NCBI GenBank assembly: GCA_009380025.1 | Contig: WHSP01000009.1 | Coordinates: forward strand, 29,286-61,717 | DNA length: 32,432 nt | DNA from: Gemmatimonas sp. | Lineage (GTDB): Bacteria > Gemmatimonadota > Gemmatimonadetes > Longimicrobiales > Longimicrobiaceae | Reading direction: 5' to 3' | Shown: positions 16,459-23,724 of the stretch, in pieces | Position numbering within the stretch: the stretch's first letter is position 1 | How the letters are laid out: the number at the start of each line of letters is the position of its first letter | Notes under the pieces: model-generated | What the model was told of the DNA's origin: nothing | Seen by the model: only the letters and a program-made list of their open reading frames with translations | The model's database searches: none | Made by a program: the position numbers and the translations under genes

Positions 16459-16918
16459 TCGAGATGCGATGGATCTATGCGACACTGGCCATGGCCGTCC
16501 TTGCATTGATGGTGCGGACCGCTCCGGTGGAGGCACACCACGCCTTCGGAGCCGAGTTCGACAGCGACGCGCCAATCCGGCTCCAGGGCGAAATCGTCCG
16601 GCTCGAATGGGTGAACCCGCACTCCTGGATCCACCTCGAGATCGAGAAGGACGACGGCACCGCCGAGGTCTGGATGGTGGAGGGGGGCACGCCGAACGTG
16701 TTGCTCCGACGCGGTCTCCGGCGCGACTGCCTGACGATCGGGACCGAACTGATCGTCGACGGCTATCAGGCCAAAGATCACTCGCTGCTCCGTGCCAACG
16801 GCCGCGACGTGACCTTTACCGACGGGCGTAAGTTCTTCATGGGCTCTTCCGGAACCGGAGCCCCCGACGATGGTGCGGAGCAACGCGAACGAGAGACCTC
16901 GGGACGTTGTTGACGACG
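16358..16918. repeat. Tandem duplication, upstream copy
   Basis: This is about 96% identical to 18018-18579 and covers the tail of the upstream secreted-protein gene plus the whole DUF6152 gene. Upstream of 16358 similarity drops sharply, marking a duplication or gene-conversion border. Confidence 0.85.
16464..16913 (+). CDS. DUF6152-family exported protein, copy 1
   Basis: The product is 149 residues. The signal peptide MRWIYATLAMAVLALMVRTA ends near PVEAHH. The mature start HHAFGAEFDSDAPIRLQG, followed by EIVRLEWVNPHSWIHLEIE, is the signature of DUF6152 proteins. GTPNVLLRRGLRRDCLTIGT follows, then VDGYQAKDHSLLRANGRDVT and DGRKFFMGSS. The fold is probably a small beta-barrel; function is unknown. 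The N-terminal HH of the mature protein and the conserved NPH could bind metal, which is speculative. GGAGG at 16451 is eight bases upstream and lies inside the remnant gene, preserving the translational coupling seen at the second copy. It differs from copy 2 by only two residues (Ala/Ser and Thr/Asn). Confidence 0.85.
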   Translation: MRWIYATLAMAVLALMVRTAPVEAHHAFGAEFDSDAPIRLQGEIVRLEWVNPHSWIHLEIEKDDGTAEVWMVEGGTPNVLLRRGLRRDCLTIGTELIVDGYQAKDHSLLRANGRDVTFTDGRKFFMGSSGTGAPDDGAEQRERETSGRC

Positions 16919-16974
16919 GGTTTCCGGTTAGGCGGGTTGCCGGTTACCAGGTACCGGTGAACTGCCAACGTCTG

Positions 16975-17009
16975 GTATCTGGCAACATGTATCTGGCAAC
17001 TGGCAACTG
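16975..17009. repeat. Short direct repeats GTATCTGGCAAC
   Basis: GTATCTGGCAAC occurs at 16975 and 16989, followed by TGGCAACTG at 17001, in the gap before the next gene. It probably arose by slippage; no regulator is recognised. Confidence 0.5.
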
Positions 17010-17047
17010 AAAAACCGAATGCCGATGCGCCTTCCCAGGAGGGTACC

Positions 17048-18118
17048 ATGAATCTACCGCGTTCAGTTTTGCTCCGATGGGCTCTCGCGGGAATCGGAGT
17101 CCTGGCGCTCGCCGATTCGACGGCCGCCCAGGCAGCGGCGCGTGACGGCGGCGACTACGTTGCTCCGCGGACCGTCTGGGGCCACCCGGACCTCCAGGGG
17201 AATTGGAGGAACGCGACGCTTACACCGCTGGAGCGTCCCCGCGGACAGGGCCCGACGCTCACCGAGGCTCAGGTCGCGGAGATGGAGGGCGCACTGCGGG
17301 CCCGCTTTGCTGAAGACGCGTCGCCGAGCGATCCGAACCGAGCCGCGCCTCCCGTGGGTGGCGACGGCTCCACCGGAGCAGCCGGCGGGGTCGGTGGCTA
17401 CAACACCATCTACATCGATCCGGGGGAACGGGTCGCCAGAGTAAACGGTGAGTATCGCTCTTCGTTGATCACGAACCCGCCCGACGGCCGGATTCCGGAG
17501 CTCACGGACGAGGCAAGGCAGCAGTTGATGGCAGCGCGCCAGAGTCGGGGGTCGTTCGGCATATACGACAACCCGGAGAACCGGCCGATCGGCGAACGCT
17601 GCATCCTCTCGTTCGGCTCGAACGCTGGACCGCCGATGCTACCCAACGGCTTCTACAACAACAACTACACGATCGTCCAGAACGAGGACCACATTCTCAT
17701 TCTGGTGGAGATGGTGCACGACGTCCGGATCATCCGTCTCTGGGACGGTGAGGAGCTCCCCGAGAGCATGCGTCCCTGGTTCGGCGACTCGTGGGGGCAT
17801 TGGGAGGGTGAAACGCTGGTCGTCGAGACGACGAACATCCACCCGTCGCAGGGTTTCCGCGGTTCGCCAGCAGAGGGCGCCCGCGTGGTCGAGCGGTTCC
17901 GTCGGGCCGACGAGAACACGGTCGTGTACGAGTTCACGGTTCACGATCCCGCGTACACGCTGCCGTGGGGCGGCGAGGTACCGATGAACAGGATGGATGA
18001 GCAGCTCTACGAGTACGCCTGCCACGAAGGGAACTACGCACTCTCCAACGTGCTGAGCGGTGCCCGCGCCGAGGAACGACGCGAGGCCGAGGCAGCCGAC
18101 CCCGAGGATCGGAGGTAA
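17048..18118 (+). CDS. Secreted protein of unknown function, PDLQGNW / GHWEGET family (paralogue B)
   Basis: The product is 356 residues. The signal peptide VLLRWALAGIGVLALADSTA ends near AAQ. The mature part opens with TVWGHPDLQGNWRNATLTPL. The middle has a Gly/Ala-rich insert around residues 95-120, then GERCILSFGSNAGPPMLP and NNNYTIVQNEDHILILVEMV. Next come RIIRLWDG and DSWGHWEGETLVVETTNIHP, and the C-terminal block is EYACHEGNYALSNVLSGARA. The GHWEG(D/E)T and ACHEGNY blocks define an uncharacterised exported family frequent in Acidobacteriota, Gemmatimonadota and marine proteobacteria. AGGAGGG at 17037-17043 supports the ATG. Its tail contains the ribosome-binding site of the following DUF6152 gene, six bases after its stop, so the pair should be co-translated. 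Confidence 0.75.
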   Translation: MNLPRSVLLRWALAGIGVLALADSTAAQAAARDGGDYVAPRTVWGHPDLQGNWRNATLTPLERPRGQGPTLTEAQVAEMEGALRARFAEDASPSDPNRAAPPVGGDGSTGAAGGVGGYNTIYIDPGERVARVNGEYRSSLITNPPDGRIPELTDEARQQLMAARQSRGSFGIYDNPENRPIGERCILSFGSNAGPPMLPNGFYNNNYTIVQNEDHILILVEMVHDVRIIRLWDGEELPESMRPWFGDSWGHWEGETLVVETTNIHPSQGFRGSPAEGARVVERFRRADENTVVYEFTVHDPAYTLPWGGEVPMNRMDEQLYEYACHEGNYALSNVLSGARAEERREAEAADPEDRR

Positions 18119-18579
18119 TCGAGATGCGATGGATCTACGCGACACTGGCAATGGCCGTCCTTGCGTTGATGGTGCGGACTGCTCCGGTGGAGGCGCACCA
18201 CGCCTTCGGAGCCGAGTTCGACAGCGACGCACCGATCCGGCTCCAGGGCGAAATCGTCCGGCTCGAATGGGTGAACCCGCACTCCTGGATCCACCTCGAG
18301 ATCGAGAAGGACGACGGCACCGCTGAGGTCTGGATGGTGGAGGGAGGCACGCCGAACGTGTTGCTCCGACGCGGTCTGCGGCGCGACTGCCTGACGATCG
18401 GCACCGAATTGATCGTCGACGGCTATCAGTCCAAGGATCACTCGCTGCTCCGTGCCAACGGCCGCGACGTAACCTTCACCGACGGGCGTAAGTTCTTCAT
18501 GGGCTCTTCCGGAACCGGAGCGCCCGACGATGGTGCGGAGCAACGCGAACGAGAGAACTCGGGACGTTGTTGAACGACG
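18018..18579. repeat. Tandem duplication, downstream copy
   Basis: Partner of 16358-16918. The reading frames are intact here, so this is probably the source or the better preserved copy. The two units start about 1.66 kb apart and flank the whole 17048 gene. Confidence 0.85.
18124..18573 (+). CDS. DUF6152-family exported protein, copy 2
   Basis: The product is 149 residues with the same signal peptide, HHAFGAEFD start and EWVNPHSWIH motif as the gene at 16464. By my count the two genes differ at 18 of 450 bases; 16 changes are silent and two alter a residue. That bias indicates both copies have been kept as working proteins since duplication, or that they exchange sequence. GGAGG at the end of the upstream gene, eight bases before the ATG, couples it to that gene. 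Function is unknown. Confidence 0.87.
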   Translation: MRWIYATLAMAVLALMVRTAPVEAHHAFGAEFDSDAPIRLQGEIVRLEWVNPHSWIHLEIEKDDGTAEVWMVEGGTPNVLLRRGLRRDCLTIGTELIVDGYQSKDHSLLRANGRDVTFTDGRKFFMGSSGTGAPDDGAEQRERENSGRC

Positions 18580-18610
18580 GCCGGGACCCAGGTCGCGCAT
18601 ACTCCGGGCA

Positions 18611-18636
18611 CTGGATCCCAGCTTTCGCGGGATGAC
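18611..18636. repeat. Dispersed palindromic repeat, half copy D
   Basis: CTGGATCCCAGCTTTCGCGG followed by GATGAC matches the right half of the element at 25820-25846. It lies 37 bases after the DUF6152 stop and 16 bases before the 44-base direct repeat. Confidence 0.65.
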
Positions 18637-18652
18637 TACGTCTTCGTGGAAT

Positions 18653-18696
18653 TCGTCCGCCGGCGCCCCGTTTCGGCCCGTCGCCAACGTTCAGGA
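18653..18696. repeat. 44-base direct repeat, upstream copy
   Basis: This is identical to 18821-18864 except for one base. It lies in the noncoding leader of the cytochrome gene, yet encodes the same peptide as inside that gene (SSAGAPFRPVANVQ against SSAGAPFRPVASVQ). It is a displaced duplicate of coding sequence. Confidence 0.8.
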
Positions 18697-18739
18697 TCGG
18701 AGTACGCCCAACGCCATTCACCGCTTCGCAGGGCGCACT

Positions 18740-19237
18740 ATGAATTCGAGACCCATCGCTTCCTTCGTGGGCTTCCTTGCCCTGGCGTCGTGTGCCGGCG
18801 ATGCCCCCGACGCGGAATCTTCGTCCGCCGGCGCCCCGTTTCGGCCCGTCGCCAGCGTTCAGGAGTTGATGCTGACCGTGGTGGAGCCAGGAGCGGAAAC
18901 GTACTGGGACGCGGTCGGGTGGATCATCGATGCGGAGGGAACCCAGGAGATTCGGCCGGGCAGCGACGAGGAGTGGGAGGCAGTGAGGAACGCTGCGTTC
19001 CAGGTGGCAGAATCAGGCAACCTGTTGATGATGGAGGGGCGAGCGCCGGAGGGTGACGAGACCTGGATCGCGATGTCCCAGGCAATGACGGCGATGGCCG
19101 AGCGTGCGATCGATGCCGCCCTCGCGAGGGACGAGCTGGGTGTGTTCAGGATCGGCGGAGATCTCTACGAGACGTGCACGGCCTGCCACGCGGCCTATGC
19201 CCTCGAAACGTTGAGGCCGAACGCCCAGGTCGAATAG
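18740..19237 (+). CDS. Cytochrome c'-like lipoprotein
   Basis: The product is 165 residues. The signal peptide MNSRPIASFVGFLALASC ends in a lipobox with Cys18. The body is helical, and CTACH at 146-150 near the C-terminus, in the context LYETCTACHAAY, is the haem c site of cytochrome c'/c556-type four-helix bundles (CXXCHxxY). The protein should sit on the outer face of a membrane and carry one haem; whether it transfers electrons or binds gas cannot be told. The frame is open upstream to 18530, but that part overlaps the DUF6152 gene and a repeat. I therefore start at the ATG at 18740, in front of the signal peptide. The next gene follows 13 bases after the stop. Confidence 0.82.
   Translation: MNSRPIASFVGFLALASCAGDAPDAESSSAGAPFRPVASVQELMLTVVEPGAETYWDAVGWIIDAEGTQEIRPGSDEEWEAVRNAAFQVAESGNLLMMEGRAPEGDETWIAMSQAMTAMAERAIDAALARDELGVFRIGGDLYETCTACHAAYALETLRPNAQVE
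18821..18864. repeat. 44-base direct repeat, copy within the cytochrome gene
   Basis: Encodes residues about 28-42 of the lipoprotein, the linker after the lipid anchor. See the copy at 18653. Confidence 0.8.
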
Positions 19238-19250
19238 CGGTGGCGTAGAG

Positions 19251-19805
19251 ATGCTGAACTTCCTTCAGTGGTTGGAGAGCACCCCGTGGAGCATCGCTCT
19301 ACTGGAGTCCCTCTACGTTTGGCCGTTGCTCGAGTCGACCCACGTGCTCTCGCTCGGGCTGTTCGTCGGCACCACCGTGATGATGGACCTGCGGCTCCTG
19401 GGCGTGTCGTTCCGCAGCGTTCCGACATCGGCGTTCACCCATCGGCTCCTCCCCTGGACCCGCGCGGGATTCGCGGTGATGGCGGTGACCGGGTTGCTGC
19501 TCTTTTACTCCTCTCCGACACGATACTACTTCAACATCTTCTTCCGGATCAAAGTCCTCCTTCTGATCCTCGCCGGCCTCAACGTCTGGCTGTTCCATTC
19601 TCGTATCCACCGCCTGGTGTCGAAGTGGGATCTGGATCCGGTGCCGCCGAGGGCGGCCCGTTTCGCCGCCGGGGTCTCCATCGTGGCGTGGGCGGGTGTG
19701 GTGGTCGCAGGGCGGATGGTCGCGTACAACTGGTTCGACTGCGATCTCCAGCCCCAGCCGGCCCTCATCAATTGGGCGGCCGACTGCGTCGTCCCCGAAC
19801 CGTAG
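19251..19805 (+). CDS. DUF6644-like integral membrane protein 1
   Basis: The product is 184 residues with about five hydrophobic segments. Near the N-terminus SLYVWPLLESTHVLSLGLFV holds an ExxH pair (Glu28, His31) inside a membrane helix. It is followed by MMDLRLLGVSF with Asp46 and Arg48, then AVTGLLLFYSSPTRYYFNIF and FRIKVLLLILAGLNVWLFHS. This pattern is that of DUF6644. Intramembrane histidines are compatible with b-type haem or metal binding, as in other small membrane cytochromes, but this is not shown. It sits 13 bases after the cytochrome gene and 12 bases before a paralogue, indicating one operon. Confidence 0.78.
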   Translation: MLNFLQWLESTPWSIALLESLYVWPLLESTHVLSLGLFVGTTVMMDLRLLGVSFRSVPTSAFTHRLLPWTRAGFAVMAVTGLLLFYSSPTRYYFNIFFRIKVLLLILAGLNVWLFHSRIHRLVSKWDLDPVPPRAARFAAGVSIVAWAGVVVAGRMVAYNWFDCDLQPQPALINWAADCVVPEP

Positions 19806-19817
19806 GAGAGCGCGCAC

Positions 19818-20288
19818 GTGCTGCTTCCGTTCTTCGAGTGGTGCGAGAACACGGCCATTGGCGAGACGATCCGAAACTCGCTCTGGTTGTTCCCGGTGAT
19901 CGAGGCCGTGCACCTGCTCGCCCTGTGTCTCTTGGGCGGCTCGCTCTTGGTGGTCGATCTGCGGATGCTTGGCGTCGGACTGAAGGGACAGCGGATTTCG
20001 CAGGTCGCCGGGTACGCTCGTCCTTTCCTGATCGGAAGCATCGTGACGCTCGTCTGCACGGGCCTGTTGCTGTTCCTCTCCGAAGCCGTAAAGTGCTACT
20101 ACAACACATCGTTCTGGGTGAAAATCACGACGCTGCCGATCGCTTTGCTGTTGACGTTCGCAGTACGTGACCGCTTCTCCCTTCGGAAGAGCTTCGAAAC
20201 CTCGGCGATGAGCCGGCTCCTGGGGGCTGGCTCGCTCACCCTCTGGTTTGTCGTCGCGGCCGCCGGGCGCTGGATTGGCTTTTCCTGA
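19818..20288 (+). CDS. DUF6644-like integral membrane protein 2
   Basis: The product is 156 residues, read from a GTG start supported by TAGGAGAG seven bases upstream. It shares with the preceding protein the ExxH helix (FPVIEAVHLLALCLLGG, Glu29 and His32) and VVDLRMLGVGL. It also shares TGLLLFLSEAVKCYYNTSFW and the lysine after it (VKITTLPI). It ends in a last membrane helix, VVAAAGRWIGFS. It lacks the polar C-terminal tail of protein 1. The two may form a heterodimer; function is unknown. Confidence 0.78.
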   Translation: MLLPFFEWCENTAIGETIRNSLWLFPVIEAVHLLALCLLGGSLLVVDLRMLGVGLKGQRISQVAGYARPFLIGSIVTLVCTGLLLFLSEAVKCYYNTSFWVKITTLPIALLLTFAVRDRFSLRKSFETSAMSRLLGAGSLTLWFVVAAAGRWIGFS

Positions 20289-20289
20289 G

Positions 20290-20331
20290 AAGGGTGAACG
20301 GGTAAGGGTGAATAGTGAAGGGTGAAGTCGT
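20290..20331. repeat. Three tandem 14-base units beginning AAGGGTGAA
   Basis: AAGGGTGAA recurs at 20290, 20304 and 20318, exactly 14 bases apart, directly after the DUF6644 stop. The remaining five bases of each unit differ. It could be a binding array, but is more likely a slippage product. Confidence 0.7.
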
Positions 20332-20467
20332 GGTGGACAGCGTCCGCGAGGGGGAGAGGCGACTTCTAGCCTTGGCTACCAGGAGTCAGGGAATCTTGGT
20401 CGACCTGGAATGGGTGGTCCTGCTTCCGGCAATAAGGTAGTTGTCCCCCAGAGCGAGCGAGGGTTCC

Positions 20468-21619
20468 TTGAAGACGAAGCTGTTTGCAGCGGTCGTGGCT
20501 TGCCTTTGCTTCGCCACCGTGGTCGTCGGGCAGGAACCGATCGACTACTCGGACGGCGATGCCTGGCTCTGCAGGCCCGGCAGGGCGGATGCATGCGCGA
20601 TCGACCTTTCGACGACGATCATTGCGGCCAGTGGGACCCTCACCCGAGAGGAGTGGACCGCGGATCCGGACGCCCCGATCGATTGCTTCTACGTCTACCC
20701 CACGGTATCGACCGACCAGTCCGAGTTCAGTGACATGGAGGCGAACGAGGCGGAGCTGAACGTCGTCCGCCAGCAATTCGCCCGGTTCACCTCGCAATGC
20801 CGTCTCTACGCACCGATGTACCGGCAGGTGACGCTACAGGGGTTGCGCGTCCGAACCGGCGGAACGTCGCTCGCAAGCGGCCTCAACTACCAGGATGTTC
20901 TCAATGCATGGAACCACTATCTCGAGAACGACAACGGTGGCCGCGGAATCATCCTCATCGGTCATTCGCAGGGCGCATACATCCTGACCGAACTGATCCG
21001 ACAGGAGATCGATGGACGGCCGGTTCAGGATCAATTTGTTTCCGCGATGTTGCTGGGGGCGACTGTGCCGGTCGCGCGCGGCAGGCAGGCCGACGGCGGA
21101 GCGTTCCGGGAGATCCCTCTCTGCACCTCCCCGAGCCAGGTCGGGTGCCTCGTTTCGTACGTTTCGTTCCGCTCGACCATCCCCCCTCCCGAGAACACGC
21201 GCTTTGGCCGGGTGGACGAGGAGGCGCTGGTCGCGGCGTGCACGAACCCGGCGGTGCTGGACGGCGGCAACGGAGATTTGCGGGCTTACTTCTCGACAGA
21301 CAGGCAAGCCATCGTCGGAACGAGTGACCCGGGCGCCTGGGTTACCCCCGATCGTGACATCGAGACTCCCTGGGTCAGCCTCCCGGGACTGCTAACGGCG
21401 CGCTGCACGTCGAACGAGTTCGCCACCTATCTCGAGGTGACCGTGAACGGCGACCCGGCTGACCCGCGGGTCGACGACATCTTCGGAGACCTCGGCGCTC
21501 CGGGTCGGATCGCTACCGACTGGGGCCTGCACCTCGTCGACGTGAACCTGGCGATGGGGAATCTGGTGGAGCTCGTCGGAGAGCAGGCGGAGGCGTGGCT
21601 GGACGCTCACCCGCAGTAG
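20468..21619 (+). CDS. Secreted alpha/beta-hydrolase, DUF3089 family
   Basis: The product is 383 residues from a TTG at 20468, preceded by GAGGG; it gives MKTKLFAAVVACLCFATVVV, a good signal peptide. An earlier TTG at 20441 is less likely. Residues 31-50 (DAWLCRPGRADACAIDLSTT) and IDCFYVYPTVS are hallmarks of DUF3089 proteins. GHSQG at 165-169 is the nucleophile elbow with Ser167, and a late histidine (DWGLHLVDVNLA) is a candidate catalytic residue. Several cysteines may form disulfides outside the cytoplasm. DUF3089 proteins are lipase/esterase-like, without an established substrate. The next gene starts 138 bases later. Confidence 0.83.
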   Translation: MKTKLFAAVVACLCFATVVVGQEPIDYSDGDAWLCRPGRADACAIDLSTTIIAASGTLTREEWTADPDAPIDCFYVYPTVSTDQSEFSDMEANEAELNVVRQQFARFTSQCRLYAPMYRQVTLQGLRVRTGGTSLASGLNYQDVLNAWNHYLENDNGGRGIILIGHSQGAYILTELIRQEIDGRPVQDQFVSAMLLGATVPVARGRQADGGAFREIPLCTSPSQVGCLVSYVSFRSTIPPPENTRFGRVDEEALVAACTNPAVLDGGNGDLRAYFSTDRQAIVGTSDPGAWVTPDRDIETPWVSLPGLLTARCTSNEFATYLEVTVNGDPADPRVDDIFGDLGAPGRIATDWGLHLVDVNLAMGNLVELVGEQAEAWLDAHPQ

Positions 21620-21622
21620 GTC

Positions 21623-21713
21623 TCACGCGGAGAGGTGGAGGTCGCGGAGTGAGGACGTCCTTCTGAAGGTGTTCAACGACAGTAAACGCTTCGCGACTTC
21701 GCGTCTTCGCGTG
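21623..21713. repeat. Imperfect inverted repeat TCACGCGGAGA / TCTTCGCGTGA
   Basis: The left part reads TCACGCGGAGAGGTGGAGG and the right part ends TTCGCGTCTTCGCGTGA. They pair imperfectly around about 50 unique bases, in the gap between the DUF3089 and PQQ genes. CTCACGCGGAGACGCGGAG near 27373 is a half copy of the same motif. Confidence 0.5.
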
Positions 21714-21757
21714 ACATTCTCGAATCGAGTCATCTCGCCCCTGAATGGAGACCGGAC

Positions 21758-23680
21758 ATGGTGACGAGCGCATTGAGTGCTATACCCATCCTCAGCACGG
21801 CGATGCTATTCGCGGTTGGCGCGCAGTCTCCCGCCCAACAGGGTGCGGTGAATGGCGAGTGGTCGACGTATGGGGGAGACCTGGGGAGTACGAAGTACTC
21901 CGCGCTGGACCAGATCGACGAAGCGAACGTCACAGGAGTCCAGGTCGCATGGGAGTGGAGGTCGCCGGACGATGCCCTCGCCGAGACCAATCCAGAGGTG
22001 GTGGGTGGCACATTTCAAGCCACTCCGCTGATGGTGAATGAGGTCCTGTACGTCAGGACGTCGTTGAGTATGGCTGCAGCCATCGACGCATCGACCGGCC
22101 AACAGCTCTGGGTCTTCGACCCGAAGAGCTATGAGGCCGGACGACCGACGAATCTCGGGTTCAATACGCGTGGCGTTGCGTACTGGACCGACGGCGCGGA
22201 AGAACGGATCTTCCTGGCGACGGGTGACTCTCGTCTCTGGGCACTCGATGCGTCGACGGGCGAGCCGAGCCCGGCGTTCGGTAATGACGGAGGCATCGAC
22301 CTGACCCAAGGTCTTCGCAGGGAGGTGCCGCGGAACAGCTACCAAGTCATGTCGCCGCCATTGGTGATCGGGGATGTCGTGGTGGTCGGCTCGTCGATCT
22401 TAGATGTCCCCCAGTTCATGACGGCTCCGCCCGGTGACGTGCGTGCCTTCGACGTCCGAACGGGCACACAACGCTGGATCTTCGAAACCGTTCCGCGGCC
22501 GGGCGCCGTCGGCAATGAGACCTGGGAGAACGGTGGCTGGGAATACACGGGGAATACCAACGTCTGGACGATAATGAGCGCGGACGAGGAGCTCGGCCTC
22601 GTCTATCTCCCGGTGGGAACGCCGACGAACGACTGGTATGGCGGGCATAGACTGGGCGATAACCTCTTCGCGGAAAGCATCGTCGCTGTCGAAGCGGAGA
22701 CCGGCCGGCGGGTATGGCACTACCAACTCGTGCATCATGGGGTCTGGGATTACGACATCCCCGCTGCGCCTACGCTCGTAGACGTGACGGTCGATGGTCG
22801 CTCGATCCCTGCGCTCGCGCAGATCACAAAGCAGGGCTTCGTCTTTGTCTTCGACCGCGGCACCGGCGAGCCGGTGTGGCCGATCGTGGAGCGTCCGGTC
22901 CCCGAATCGACGGTTCCGGGTGAGCGGCTATCGCCCACGCAACCTTTCCCTACCCGACCGCCTCCGTTCGAATCACAGGGGATCTCGGACGACAACCTGA
23001 TCGACTTCACGCCGGAGCTCCGAGCCGAGGCGGAGCAGATCATCGCCGGTTACGATTACGGCGGGCTTTTTCATCCCCCTTCACTGCGGGGAACCATCAA
23101 TAATCCCGGGTGGTTTGGGGGCGCCAACTGGCGGGGTGCCGCGGCCGACCCGGAGACGGGCTGGTTATATGTTCCGTCCCGCACCGGACCCATGGTCGTC
23201 CAACTCGTCGAAGCAGACCCGGAGAGCTCAGACTTCCGCTACGTTCGCGGAGGGCAACAAAGCGTAGCCGGCCCCAGCGGACTGCCGCTCACCAAGCCGC
23301 CGCACGCGCGCTTGACGGCCATCGATCTGAATACGGGCGAGCACGTCTGGCAGATCCCCCTCGGGGACGGCGTACGCCAGAGCGTGATCGACCTCGGGGT
23401 CACCGACCCTGGGCCGCTCGGGGGCGGAGCATTCACGGGCCCGCTACTGACCCCAACGCTCCTGTTCATCGGTCATTCCGGTGCTCGGGACGGTGACTCG
23501 GAAGCAGGAGCCGCCCTCCTGGCAATCGACAAGGCGACGGGCCAGCAGGTCCATGCTATTCCGCTGCCAGCCGTCGCGGGTGGAACCCCCATGACGTACC
23601 TGGCCGATGGCCGTCAGTTCATCGCTGTGGCAGTCAGCGGAAATGAGGGTACCGGACTCGTCGGCTTGGCCCTGGAGTGA
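21758..23680 (+). CDS. Exported PQQ-dependent (quinoprotein) dehydrogenase
   Basis: The product is 640 residues. The signal peptide MVTSALSAIPILSTAMLFAV ends near AQSPAQQ. The mature protein begins GEWSTYGGDLGSTKYSALDQ, the classic start of eight-bladed quinoprotein dehydrogenases. Blade tryptophan motifs recur (AAIDASTGQQLWVFD, RAFDVRTGTQRWIFE, TAIDLNTGEHVWQIPLGD). HHGVWDYDIPAAPTLVD holds the conserved Asp region near the PQQ site. The family oxidises alcohols, glucose or similar compounds in the periplasm and passes electrons to cytochrome c or ubiquinone. No fused cytochrome domain or N-terminal membrane anchor is present, so it needs a separate acceptor. The substrate is not predictable. 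The PETase-like gene follows after 44 bases. Confidence 0.88.
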   Translation: MVTSALSAIPILSTAMLFAVGAQSPAQQGAVNGEWSTYGGDLGSTKYSALDQIDEANVTGVQVAWEWRSPDDALAETNPEVVGGTFQATPLMVNEVLYVRTSLSMAAAIDASTGQQLWVFDPKSYEAGRPTNLGFNTRGVAYWTDGAEERIFLATGDSRLWALDASTGEPSPAFGNDGGIDLTQGLRREVPRNSYQVMSPPLVIGDVVVVGSSILDVPQFMTAPPGDVRAFDVRTGTQRWIFETVPRPGAVGNETWENGGWEYTGNTNVWTIMSADEELGLVYLPVGTPTNDWYGGHRLGDNLFAESIVAVEAETGRRVWHYQLVHHGVWDYDIPAAPTLVDVTVDGRSIPALAQITKQGFVFVFDRGTGEPVWPIVERPVPESTVPGERLSPTQPFPTRPPPFESQGISDDNLIDFTPELRAEAEQIIAGYDYGGLFHPPSLRGTINNPGWFGGANWRGAAADPETGWLYVPSRTGPMVVQLVEADPESSDFRYVRGGQQSVAGPSGLPLTKPPHARLTAIDLNTGEHVWQIPLGDGVRQSVIDLGVTDPGPLGGGAFTGPLLTPTLLFIGHSGARDGDSEAGAALLAIDKATGQQVHAIPLPAVAGGTPMTYLADGRQFIAVAVSGNEGTGLVGLALE

Positions 23681-23724
23681 GAGAACTCCGTCGGAAACCG
23701 GAACTCTCGAACCGCGAGACCCAC

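Noticed and set aside
18530-18739. N-terminal extension of the cytochrome gene
   Set aside because: It overlaps the DUF6152 gene and crosses a dispersed repeat; the lipoprotein signal starts at 18740.
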